Below are positions 35,801 through 47,538 of a DNA stretch of 64,000 nt, piece by piece (position 1 is the stretch's first letter; every line of letters begins with the position of its first letter). Source of the DNA: Carnegiea gigantea. Lineage: Eukaryota; Streptophyta; Magnoliopsida; Caryophyllales; Cactaceae. A program made the translations under genes and the position numbers. The DNA lies in the NCBI GenBank assembly GCA_029747015.1, contig JAKOGI010000009.1, forward strand, positions 1,678,501 to 1,742,500, given 5' to 3'. The notes below the pieces were generated by a model. It was given only the letters and a program-made list of their open reading frames with translations. It had not been told where the DNA came from and did not search any database.

Positions 35801-38800
35801 AAATCCCATAATCTCCCCCTTGACATTAGTCCAACAATGCTGGAAAAAGGCTATATTAAAACCGTTTGCCCCTGAAGCTTTCTCGTTGCCTAACTCAGTG
35901 ATGGCATTCCAAACTTTATCTTCAATAAATTTTTTTTCAAGATCCCTAGCATCGTCAAAACTAATGGAGGCAAAAGCGATACCATCAAGAAAAATCTTTG
36001 ATGGTTGATCTTCATGATAAAGATTTTAGTAGAAGTGAACACTTGCATTACTGACCAAGGCGGCATTAACAGAAAACTCACCATCCACTTTAATTATTTT
36101 GTGAGTAGCATTAAACTATCTTCTCCTATTTGCCACCTGGTGGAAAAATTTGATATTGCGATCACCATTCACAGTCCACTATTGCTTTGTTCTTTGTCGC
36201 CAGTGAATGTCAATGGATCTATGCAACAAAGAGAGTTCTTTTTTTAACTTCCAATCTTTCAACTCGATCCACCCACGAGAGATTGTTGCTGCTCTTTCTC
36301 ATCTAAGGACTTCACTTTTTCTGCCAAACTAGCCATCTTGCTCTAAATGGCTGAACACATCCCTGTTCCATTGTTAAAGTTTAGCCTTCAAAAAATTCAG
36401 TTTCTTTGCCAAAATAAAACTCGAGGGGCTAGTAACATGCAATTCATCCCAAAAAGATTTGACAAGGTCACTAATGCCATCCACCTCAAGTCACATATTC
36501 TTGAATTTAAAAGGATGTCTACCTCTGGAGGCTTCCCCAACCCTGAGAAGAATGGGAAAATGGTCCGAAGTGATTTTTGGAAGGGTAACTTGGTGAACCC
36601 CCTAGAAGTGATCTTCCCACTCGACCGGGAAGAAAAATTGGTCAATGCGGGATAACACAGGAACCTCCTCATGGCTGGACCAAGTAAAGCGTGCACCTTC
36701 CAAAGGAGGGGCAATGAGATTGCAAGAATCAATAAAACTAGAGAACTCTCTCATTGCTCAAGACGACTGACCACCTGTGGATCTCTCTGAAGGAAACCTA
36801 ATGACATTAAACTCCCCACGCAAACACCACGGAATGTCCCAAGAAGACATAAACAACGACAACTCCTCAAATAAAGCTAGTCGCATATAGTCGTCATTAG
36901 GCCCATAAAATCTAATCAGACCCCACTCAAGATTGTCCTCCAGAGACTTAAACTTATAACAAATAGAAAACGACCCAATACGAGAGTAAGCAAGCTCGAA
37001 AACTTGAGGATCCCAAATGACAATAATGCCTCTTGAACGACCCACTGAAAGTAAGTAAAACCATTCAAGTGAGCGACGACCCCACAGACTAGTCGCTATC
37101 GGACGACTAACAACCTCCAACTTGGATTCTTGGAGAATGGCAACAGCACAAGAAAAAGTACACCAAACCCACTTAACATCCCCTCGCTTAATTGGACAAT
37201 TGAGCCCCTGACATTCCAAGCAAGAACATTAATGGTTGCCCCCATTCGAATATAACCTATCCCCTGCAACTTCATCCCCCATACTCCTCAACCAACTGAT
37301 CACCTGTCATTCTATTTGCTTCTAGCAAGGCAAGAAAAGAGAGCAGCTCCATCTCTCTACCTTCAATGGCCGGAACCATCTTCTTACAAAAAAAGATCAT
37401 CCTATCCAAGACCCACACAGAACCTTCACTAACATTCTCTGAATTAATAGAACTAGGCAAAGCAGCAGCATCTAAACCTTAACCTTGAACGTGAACTTGA
37501 TGTAATGTTTCCTCAAACAAAGAAGGCCCTCCCGGCTCCATATTAAGAGAACCCGACCCAACATCAACAACCAATTTAGTCTTCCCAAGCTTCTTCCTAC
37601 AAGAATAAACTAGCACACTCTTTGCTGGTGAGCGAGCTCCAAGATGCAACTCCTCCACACCATTCAGTGGCGATTTTGGTATCCTTGAGGCAAACAGAGA
37701 ACTACAATTGGAGCTACACTCGCAATCAGATGGGGGATAGTTCTCCAAAAGATCTCTTAACACTTGGAATTGATTAACATAGGGAGAAGAAGCACTCAAA
37801 AACTCCTTAGATCCACTCTTCTTGCAAGGAAACACTGACACATCATTAATATTGTCCTTGAAGGAAACCTGCTTGAGTACGTTACTACTGCCATTTTGTT
37901 CTTTGCTAATCACAGCTGCAAAAACATCCCATGAACCACAATCCCTACATTTCCACCCCATCAAATGTGAGTCAGGGGAGCCACCCAGGTGACCTCGCAC
38001 AACATTAGCAGCTGGAAACCTGGAGGGAACAGAAGCATTCCGTGGTGGAGGAGATGGCTTCTTATGACCCTCAATCAAAGTCTCCTTAAGAATCTTTGTC
38101 ACCCCAAACCAGCCTACTGCCTTAGCACCCTCAGGAAAGATCACAGTCCTAAATTGCCCACCATTACCCAAAAGAGAGAGGACATCTACCTTTGCTATTT
38201 TTTTTCAGCTGAAGCAATAGACACCTGTGATCCCACCTAAAAGTTTTAACCCACAGTGGTTCTCCCTTTGTGAAACAGAAGCGAACCATTTGAACTCCGA
38301 CCCATCGAAACTCCTGGCAACTCAACCGCATGAACGGCCTTTTCCTTGTACTGCACTCAACAACTTTAAAAGGAAAAAGGCCTCCAACACCCCGAGTCAC
38401 TTCTAGGAACTTCCCTTCCGGGAACTTCCGTTCCACCCTTATAGAGGCATACATGATATGGAGACAGGGCAATGAAAGTAGCAGGAGGAAGAAAACCCAC
38501 AAACGGAACCAAGCAAAAGAGGGTGTAAATGAGCTGGCCGCGGAAATCATCAATACGGTACACTGCTAGAAAAGAAGAAGAAGAAAACGAGAAGAAACAC
38601 ACGAAAAAACCACTCACCAGAGCCTGGCCGGAGATAACAACATCACCATGAGGGAAAGTAGCTATTTCGGTCGCTAAAAAAGTGGTTTAGGAAATTTCCG
38701 GTGATCGGAAAATTCGCCGACGACTGGAAAACCGCCACAAACCTCACCGGCAGTGATAGATACTGCCGCCAAACCCAACTCCTCGATTGAAAGGCACCTT

Positions 38801-39552
38801 AGCCCTCCACCAGCGCACAAATATGAGGAAACAACAAAGGGAGACCCGAAGAAGCAAAGGACGACCTGTGAAAGGGACGTCCGGTGGCTCTCGGAGACCC
38901 AAAGTCCAGCGGACCTCAGATGGACCTCCGATGACCACTCCGGGCACCCTGAACTTCACCAGCCACCTATAACAAACACTTGGAGAGTGCGGGGGTGGGG
39001 GTTCGTGGTAGCCGCTGAAGCTGTAGGGCTAAAACTATAGGAATTGACTTTGGTGAACACCTTCACTTGAAAAGGATTTTTGGACTCTCATCATGGAGGC
39101 ACGTTTTTTTCGAAGTTCTGAAGTTAATTCACCATGAGTTGACTTTTTGTTTGTTTGAGTAAGTCGAATTGCCATGCCATTGCTTATTAAAATCAAGGGG
39201 GATGAAATTTTAACTAATTAATTTCTTAGCTAATGAATGTAATTGATAAAGTTTGGAAGTTATGTCCATTAGATGCAAGAGATGCTGCATAGCCTGCCGA
39301 ATGGCGGATAGTAGGCCTGCTGCTTGTTATCTTATTACCATTGTATTGAACCAATGATTTCAACCAGATTTGTCCTTAGTACTTCTTAGAGCAAGAGAAA
39401 CAGCTATTTGTGCCCTATGTTATTTTAATAGATCATGATAAGTTTTATGAATGCTTGTGCAAATTTTTTTGGTTTCAGGAAAGACAGTGCCAAAAAAGTA
39501 TATTATTGAAAGTGTACAAAGACTTAATATCCTAATCAACAATTTGACTCAG
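32871..39552 (+). CDS. SMC5: SMC5 N-terminal part (5' half of chimera, copy B)
   Basis: Exons 32871-32908, 33011-33188, 33364-33517 and 39479-39552 encode 148 residues in frame, nearly identical to copy A. Differences include RPKIS instead of RTKIS at the start (the family form is RPKIS), GEDDYLPGN instead of GEDDYFLGN, and ELYNFMTF instead of ELHNFMTF. The last is a change at a conserved His of SMC5. Walker A (GPNGSGKSS) is intact. The rest of SMC5 is missing. The next available phase-0 exon is the helicase exon at 43129, because the first helicase exon is deleted in this copy. The downstream helicase carries a stop, so this block is probably part of a decaying gene. Confidence 0.8.
33900..35230 (-). 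pseudogene. LINE ORF2 reverse transcriptase and C-terminal remnant, copy B
   Basis: Minus-strand pieces [38 protein letters not shown] sequence, [17 protein letters not shown] and [18 protein letters not shown] correspond to copy A blocks. The 131-bp internal duplication is at 34975-35232. Several frameshifts are present and a short deletion near 34200 removes about 65 bases found in copy A. Confidence 0.8.
35830..36408 (-). pseudogene. Single-copy version of the 564-bp LINE unit, copy B
   Basis: This is the only copy of the amplified unit in duplication B. It includes about 15 extra bases near 36100-36125 (attaaactatcttctccta). It continues directly into single-copy LINE on both sides, which shows the array in copy A arose by local amplification and not by repeated insertion. 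Confidence 0.9.
36397..37245 (-). pseudogene. LINE endonuclease-domain remnant, copy B
   Basis: A longer open stretch than in copy [58 protein letters not shown] and [18 protein letters not shown], then a stop (36759-36767 region) and the C-terminal part with [11 protein letters not shown]. The conserved Glu of the QESK motif is present. Confidence 0.82.
37479..38553 (-). pseudogene. LINE ORF1-like protein, nearly open, copy B
   Basis: Two overlapping minus-strand frames (38553-38164 and 38171-37479) cover an ORF1-like protein. The first has [19 protein letters not shown] and [18 protein letters not shown]; the second (230 codons) has [33 protein letters not shown] and a Ser-rich tail. One frameshift near 38168 separates them. 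The function is inferred from its place upstream of the endonuclease ORF and the FPEG...GW motif. Confidence 0.65.
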
Positions 39553-39789
39553 GTAGGTTTCCACTTTGCTATTGTAGTTATATAGAACTGATTGGTTCTT
39601 GGTGATGCGTTAAATTTATATGTTTAATTTCCAGAAATTTATTTCTTGGTTTTCTGTAGCTTTTTCTAAGCAAATGTCACTTCCTTTTGTAAAGAAGCTA
39701 TTATGTGCAATAATACGTGCAATTTGCTACTCTCGTGGATATATAATTTTTTCAATGTATCTGTTTATGACTTGCTTGTTAGATTATAC
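39553..39789. other. Intron sequence after SMC5 exon 4, copy B
   Basis: This is AT-rich intron, closely matching 11920-12159. I see no exon or element in it. Confidence 0.5.
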
Positions 39790-41510
39790 CTTTAGATTAG
39801 AAAAAGCCCGAGGCGCAAAAAAGTGCAAAGGATCATAGGGCCCGGGGTGCGTGCTTCGAGGCGAAGGCGCGGGCTTTTCAGATGAACTTTGGCTATAAAA
39901 TGCTCCAAAATCATTCCTAAACTGTATTTCTTTGAACATGAGTTAGATAATGACATCAAGTAAGGAATTAAACATCAAGATAACCATGAGTAACATTGCA
40001 AAATAGTCATAAAACATGATAACGTAGCATCATCGTTCTCTAAGCACAAACCATAAGATAGTAGACGTCTTAAAAGGCACAAACTAGCATAGCCATAGAA
40101 GGAAGGCATAAAACACATAGCACACAAAGCAAATAGCTCATAAAGGTGAATTAAGCATCCTCCTCATCATCATCTAACACCTCATGCTCTGCATATTCAT
40201 CATCATCCACCAATTGAACATCATCTCCAATATCATCTTCCTCTTCTTCTTCCTCTTCCTCTTCCTCATCTTCATCAAACAATTGACTACGAACTCGGGA
40301 GGATTTAGAACCAGAAGCTTGAGCGGGAGCTTTTCCTTTGTCCTTTGCCGAAATTTTAGCGGTGCTAGTGCTTGTTGATCCTCTACGCCTAGTGCTATAG
40401 CGGGACTTATGAGCGCTGCAAGCTTGAGCAACAACTGCCCAAGTCAAAGCATTCCCCTCAAACACAAGATCATCATCATCTAAGTCATCTTCCAATCTCC
40501 CAAGCAACCACTCATTGCTTTCATCAATTTCTTTTAAGAGAATGGAATCTCTAGAGCTACTCTCTTCACGTCTGCGCTTTAATGCACGATTTGATTGGAC
40601 AAAAACCAAATCATTTAATCGGAATTGTGCTAGTCTATTTGTCTTCTTCGTATGAAGCTGTTAACAAAAGTAAGTAGGTTTAATTTGTTACTAATAAACT
40701 AAAAATTATGTAAGTGGATAGCTTTTGTAAGTTGCAACTTACATGTTGAAACACACCTCAATTCCTCTCACATCCCGTTGCACTACAAGGAAGGCTAAGG
40801 ATTCTTCTGGCAAACTTCCTCAAGTTGGGTGCCAAAGATCCATATAAAGTCCACCATTGAGCTATATATATATATAAAAACATAAAAATAGAATAAGCAT
40901 TTAGCTAAAACAAAAGAGAGAGAGAGAGGCCTTGAGAAGTTTTGTATGAATATTCTTACCGGAAGCTGATGACTTTCTTTGCCTTATTGCCATGGGCATT
41001 CCAAACAGACCTTGAGAAGTTTTGTGTGAATTCAATTCGGCAAGAATCTTGTCTTGAATCCCCAAATCCGGAACCATCCTTGCAATGCAATCAAACTAAC
41101 CCTTCATCACTTTGCTACAATCTTCAATAGTTGGGTTTTAATAATAGATTTCCGGATTTAAATAATGCCCCGCCTCATGTAAAGGTTGGTGAAGTTGGCA
41201 TTTCCATCTTTTGTCAATATATTTGAATGCCTCCTCATAATTCTCCTCCTTATTTGAAAATTTCTTAGCAATAGTCTCCTTAGCTCTATCCATAGCCTCA
41301 TAAATATAACCCATAGGTGGCTTTTTGTCTCCATCAACCATGCGAAGAACTTTGACGAGAGGACTTGTCAATTTTTAAGAGAATAGAGAATATTCTTCCA
41401 ATAACTCTCTTGCAAGAGATAGGATGTCATCTTCTTGGCCCCCGCATCCTTTGACCATTTGCTATTGCTCCATCCTTAAGAAGTCACAAAATTATCAAGT
41501 TTTTTCGTGG
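39790..41510 (-). mobile_element. Dead hAT transposase remnant, copy B
   Basis: This is the counterpart of 12160-14075. The C-terminal exon encodes LNDLVFVQSNRALKRRREES and a long Asp/Glu tail (EEEEEEEEDDIGDDVQLVDD, 40160-40270). The dimerisation exon keeps the same TGA stop in place of Trp as copy A. The TA microsatellite is not expanded here. Confidence 0.8.
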
Positions 41511-42200
41511 TGGCTTTTTTTTTTAAAAAAAAATGAAAGGAAAAGGAGTAGAATATATATAAATAAAATATGAACAAAAGGATGAATGCAAGCAGGCATC
41601 CTACAAAGGGGTTATGTGCAACCAAGATGGAACCTATCCACAAAATTAATTACATCAAAAGAATATTGGCAAAAGTTCCCACTATCCTAGGAAAAAAGAG
41701 TTTTGATAATAATATCTTTGATTCGTTGAAGAGACGTCTCCTCTCCTTCAAAGACTCTTTTGTTTCGCTTTCGCCAAATAGTCCAAAAGATCGCATGGGG
41801 GATGAATAGGACACTTTTTTCTTTAACGTTTCTCCCAAAAACACAATCCCAAGCCAAAAGATGATTTTTTGCAGAATAAGAAACAACCGAAGAAACCACC
41901 AAGCAACTATAGGTTAAATCCCAAGGTGCCCTTGCAAATTGACAATGCAACAATAGGTGATCAGGCGTCTCCAAATCCTCTTTGCACATAGCATCTATTC
42001 ACTAAGATAATTCCCTTCTTTTGTAAATTATTACATGTCAAAATACTACGATGCGAAGCTTCCACACAAAAACTGACACCTTTAGGGAAGCTAATGTCTT
42101 TTCCAAATAGTTTTCCAGGGGAGCCACCCCAAAGAACCAGACTGAATGACGAAGACAAAATAAGAGAGGAGCTTTAAACTTAGTTTTAAAAGGCGCGAGG
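41511..42200 (-). mobile_element. 5'-truncated LINE 3' end in the hAT remnant, copy B
   Basis: [20 protein letters not shown] with APWDLTYSC and a poly(A)-derived T tract at 41516-41526 match copy A 14076-14760. Confidence 0.75.
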
Positions 42201-42249
42201 TGCACTGAGACGCATAAGGTCCCAAAGCGCGAGGCTAATTGGCATGCAT

Positions 42250-42262
42250 CATGGATGTAGTT
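42250..42262. other. Deletion junction that removed the first helicase exon, copy B
   Basis: The sequence jumps from the catcatggatg region (matching copy A about 14810-14820) to ttttaaccatgggaggttgg (matching copy A about 15778-15800). About 960 bp, including the 87-bp exon at 15536-15622 of copy A, is missing. Copy A carries a bona fide helicase exon there, so this is a loss in B and not a gain in A. Confidence 0.9.
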
Positions 42263-45200
42263 TTAACCATGGGAGGTTGGGCCTTTTTACTTAGAAAAAA
42301 GTGAATAACCCTTCCTAATATGGGACTGCAGATTTAATATGGAGCAAAGCATGTCTGTTGTAATGATTCTGTTGGTAGTCTTCTCGTGGGATGTAGTTAA
42401 CTTTCTCTGGGATGCATTCTTATTATCCCTTTGGATCTATAATAAACTATTTTTTCCTAAGTTGCAGGACATGATAATTTGGACGTGCTGAATGCATCAT
42501 GAGCCTGCTCTTTTACATTGAGGTCAACATATTTTTATCTCAAAGACTGGACTTATTGCAGTCTTAACTGCAAATTCTGACGTAGGGTTGCTTATCGTGG
42601 GAACAACTTTATTTGAATGCTGTTGCATAATTACCGCATGAAAATAGTTTCCATTATGTGACTAGTTTCTTAACTGTGGAAGGTGTATGATTTGTATCTC
42701 GGGTTCCCTGTTTGCTTGATGCTTAACAAGGTTTTGGCATACAATTAGCCACTTTCCATGGTGGCTTTTGGAGATGGCCTTACATAAGTGCTGCTGAAAA
42801 TTAGTTTCCATGATGTGAACTCTGTTGACAGTAGAAGCTGTTGGGTTTGTGTGTGGGTTTCCTATTTGCGTTGTACATAAGAAGGTTTCTGGTCGTGCTA
42901 CATGTTCAACTATTTCCTTCTGTATTTATATATTGCGCCTGTGCAACTTCACTAGCCAATTTTGTTGTTGCATTGATTGCAGAACAATGAAGCATGCAAC
43001 TGTGCACAGCAATGATTTTGGATTCTAGCCTTTTGTTTTATTTTAGAAAGTGTATTATATTATGTTGTTCCATTTGTGTTCACACAATTTTGTTTATAGC
43101 ATGCTGATGGTACTGGTTTATTTTGTAGCTTAAGGAGCCAAAGATGTCAAAGAAGGAGGGAGGTATGTAATGTTGGATGAGCGCCCAAGTTGTGCACATA
43201 GTAGGAAATAGGCAGAAAAGCTGTTTTTCACTTGCTCTCTTTCACTTGACTGATTTTTGAATATGTATTCCCTTACTGCAGAGGAGGCAATTCGGAGATC
43301 CAATGCTTTGGAGAAAGATGATCTTGAAGCTCTAAGGTTTGTTGCTTGCTTGATCTTCTGGTCAAGTATTTGGAGTGATTATATCTCATATATTGTGTAC
43401 ATATGTCCAGAACATGGTATAATTAAGTTTGCTATTCATGTCACTTAGAGAACCTGCCATGCTAATATTCTCTGAAGCGATATATTAATGGTCTTTTTAT
43501 ATCTTTGACTTGGATGATTCTCTAGTCTCCCCTCCCCCCACCCCCAATAGGTCTGTTTGTTAGATGTTGGAGATGCAGATTAAAAACCAAACCAGAGATG
43601 GAGTTGACCTGATGTCATAGTGTATTTGTAGAACTTCTAGTGAGTGAGGAATAGCTCAGCAGAGGAATTTGGCGACCAATATGTGTCCAGCATGTAGGGT
43701 GGACTGTCAAAAGACGAGAAAGGGGGGAGTGTATCTATCTCGGTCAAAGATTTCTTTGCGCATGACTTCTCTTCTTGAGTATATATGTTCTCTTATTGCT
43801 CAAGAAAAAGGGGAAAATAATTCTGCCTGCTGATGCTTATTTTCCGTGTATTTTTAACTTAAAGCCACCTTTTTCTTTGTCTTCTTTTTCAGTGCATTGG
43901 TTCTGGACTTTAGATATATATGGGATAGCCATTATTACTGTTACAGCTGATATGTTATCTTCTGTCAACTGATGTTAATCCATGTCCTGTTAAGCCTAAG
44001 GCCCTAAGCTATCTCTTTATTGTAGTGGTGGCTTATAGTGAGCTCTACTAATGTTATTTGTCTTCTTTTCTCTCTGCTTCAGAAAAGTTTCAAGACAAGA
44101 ATACTTAAAGAAAAGGGAAGCAAAGAAACTGGAGGAACTCAGGTATACGTGCAAGATTGCTTTCGTCTTTGCCTAAAAGCTGAAAATATTTTTGACCATA
44201 ATGGTTTGGTAGTTTGTGAATTTGCCATACTCTTTGCTTTTCTTCCCCCTGTTTGACAACTGTCATTTTTCTCATTGTGCAGAGATGAAATAGATGATGA
44301 GCAATATTTGTTTGAAGGTGTTGAGCTGACTGAAGCAGAACGCCGTGAATTAAGGTGATAAATAGTTCATATGTATTAATTTTATTTATTCTTTAACCTT
44401 TTTGCATATGTAACTGCTGGGGGCTTGGCTGCCCTGCAAGACCAAGAGATTTATGGGCGACTGGAGGATTTGAGTGGATTGTCATCCGGGATCAAATTGT
44501 TGAATATGCTTTGCTTCATCTGTTCAAGCCTTAGTCTTGCCGAGTGGTCGATGGTCCAAGTACTGGGTGAATATTCAAACTTGATCCCTTCCTGAACCAA
44601 ACTTGAATCGGTCTAGAAATAAAAGTTGGACAAATAATTCTACAAAAGCATACTCTTAGAGAAAATAGAATGAATCTGAGCTGTATTTTCGGACGTTCAC
44701 AGTTTCATAAAACTGTGGCTTCGATTCTCTGAATCCCTAAGTCCTATTCCTATATATATGGTATAACCTGGCTTCCTGTATCTAACATGTTTCTCTCTAA
44801 AGGATGTGATGTCTCTAATTCTCTCAGGTAGTGATGACATCTATATTATCACAGGTACAAAAAGGAAATATACGAACTTGTTACCAAGCGGCGGACAGAA
44901 GTTGCCAGTGAGATAAGCGAGGTAATTTGTGGCTCGGGTTCTCTTAAAGTGATTTTTGACTTTATCTTGGCTGATTAATATGCTATATTTTGTCTTAAGA
45001 CCAGTTGTTCTTAGTCGTGAGATTGATTCCCTAGTTTTAACCCTCACCTCATTGATTAGTTACAACGTTGAAGTTCTAGTAAGAATCTTTATGTTCTCAT
45101 GTCAGATTGTCACTTACAGGTATATTGATCTCTGGATTACCAACCTTTACCCCCTCCCCTTCCGAAAAGGAAAAAATAAAAACAAGCTCATGCACCAAAA

Positions 45201-46638
45201 ACATTTTTGTTCACGTACTGTCATCTCAGGTTGTTGGAATCAAGGAGTCCTTTGGTTGTTTGCATGATCACACTTCATCCCACCGGATAGCCAAAAAGTA
45301 GTCTTGCTTTCCTTGCATTATCCTTGGTTTCCTCCTTGAGAACTGCCGTGATATGTTTGAGTTTCTATTTCCTCCTTCAGAACAATTGTGATATGTTTGA
45401 TCTTTAATTTACTGTTGCCACAAGCAGCACCTGTGACTTGTCGGAAGAATGCTGATAATCTTAAACCAAAAATAGTTTGCTTATCAGTTACATGTTTGTA
45501 GAAGTATATGCATTTTGATCACTTTTCTGAGTTTTTATTTTTTTAATTTTAATTTTTATTTTTTCTGCCTTGTTGGTTCTTGAACTGTAGGAGCTACAAA
45601 CTTCTCGAATGATTGAATGATATTCTTTTGATGGGATAGTGGTCAGAAAGTTTGCCGTCAAATATTACTTAGATTATGGGAAATCAATCTATTCAACATG
45701 ATTTAAGAGATGAAATTGCAATTAACTATGTAAAATGATGACATTGACATGCTATCCTTACTTCACCTATTAGGAAATGGAAGTCCTGTTTCTAAATTTC
45801 CATTTTACACCATCCGAACTACCTGCTTTATATCGAGCTCTCGTTGAAGACTTTCTGATAATTTGGCGTGCATGCACTTCTTGTTGAATGCAGTATAGGA
45901 TGCCGGATGCATATGATGTGGAAGGTGTGAACCAAGAGAAAAGATTTGCTGTGGCTTTGCAGCCTTATAGGTTGGCCTGTTTATGTTTATCGCTATGGTG
46001 ACTAGTTCCAACTTCTGACTCATGAGTGGTCAAAATGCCACGAGATTATGGTTTCTGTGGATCCCAGTGTATTTACTTCTTTTCTATTTGTGCTTCAGAG
46101 ATGGTGGTGAGTCCGGGCGTAAGATGAACCTCTTTGCTGAACAGGATGCATGGGAGGAACACCAGATTGGTAAGGGAATGCCAAACATCTTCTGAAGCGA
46201 TTTGCCTTCTTTATTGTCTTTTGCTTTCTTCCCTCTAACTTGTTCTCTTTTGTGCAGGAAAAGCAACTGTCAAGTTTGGTTCTAAAGACAAAAAACAGAG
46301 TGCTGATAATTATGAGTACGCCTTATTCTTTTCTTAGGTGATGCTTGGCTTTGTCTACACATTCAACTTATCACTTACGTCTGTTTAAACTTTCAGGTTT
46401 GTCTTTGAGGACCAGATTGACTTCATAAAGGCATCTGTGATGGAAGGAGACAAAGTATGCGATTCACGACATCATAAACTTCTGATGTTCTGCAGCTTGA
46501 TGCACCAATTTTTAATGTTTGGCCTCTGTTTTTGAATTTTTTATTTTTAAATTTAAATGCAGATTGAGGATGAGATGTTAATGGAGTCACTAGAGGAGTC
46601 CAAGGCAAATTTTACTTTGGAGAAGCTTAAGGTTTGTA

Positions 46639-46679
<41 letters not shown>

Positions 46680-47538
46680 ACCCCTCCCCCAGTTCGAGTA
46701 TTGATAGTTTCTCAGTGTACGAGTTGGATTGACACTTAGCAGACTGTGCAGCTGACAAGGTGCCTTGCTGCCGCTGACATGCTGGAATTATAATTTCACA
46801 TCAACAATAGCGTCAGAACTCTAGGGATAGAAAATGAATCTGAAGGATGTGCATTTGCCAATTCTAAATGTTCTGTGTGTGTATGAGAGGGGGGGAGGGG
46901 GGCATGCCGGAGAGGGTGAAAAATTCAAATGGATAAGACCTGTTTTGAATGTGAGAATTCCACTCATCTATTAATTCAACATTTCAATGTTTGAGACTAG
47001 AACACATGCTTCTGTTATGCATCCTTTTGCCCCCTTCTGTAGTTGGGTTATATCGCATTGGTGTCATAGTAGTACACTTTTTAATTGCCTAATATTTTAT
47101 TTAAAAAAATATTAGAAAATATTAAATTGAGATTTACAGCTCTTCCCCATTCAGTAATGCTGTCATTGGTTTTGGTTGACCGATGAAGTATATATTTCCT
47201 AGTTGACTATGCTTTTCTCTGTGATCAGGAAGAGCGGAAAACACTTCCCATCTATCCTTATCGAGATGAGTTACTGAAAGCTGTCGGAGATCACCAGGTT
47301 TTCTAGTTATTCTATCTTAGTTTTAACAATGGAGTACTGTTATTCTGATGGGTACTGTGCTAAATTATGATCCCTTTTCCGTCTGTGTTTTTAGGTCCTC
47401 ATTATTGTTGGGGAGACGGGTTCCGGAAAGACGCCTCAGATTCCGCAGTATCTTCATGAAGATGGTTACACAAAAGTTGGGAAGGTATTGATCTTATGCA
47501 GCTATGCCTAAGGTTTGTCTAGATCTTTTATTGATTTT

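Larger units (their letters stand above)
33840..39035 (-). mobile_element. L1-type LINE in SMC5 intron 3, copy B
   Basis: This is the counterpart of 2230-11400 without the tandem array. In element order it has a 5' region, ORF1 (38553-37479), endonuclease (37245-36397), linker and RT start (36408-35830, single copy), RT (about 35230-34415) and zinc-binding end (34147-33900). It is useful as the unexpanded reference for the array. All ORF2 frames are broken. Confidence 0.85.
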
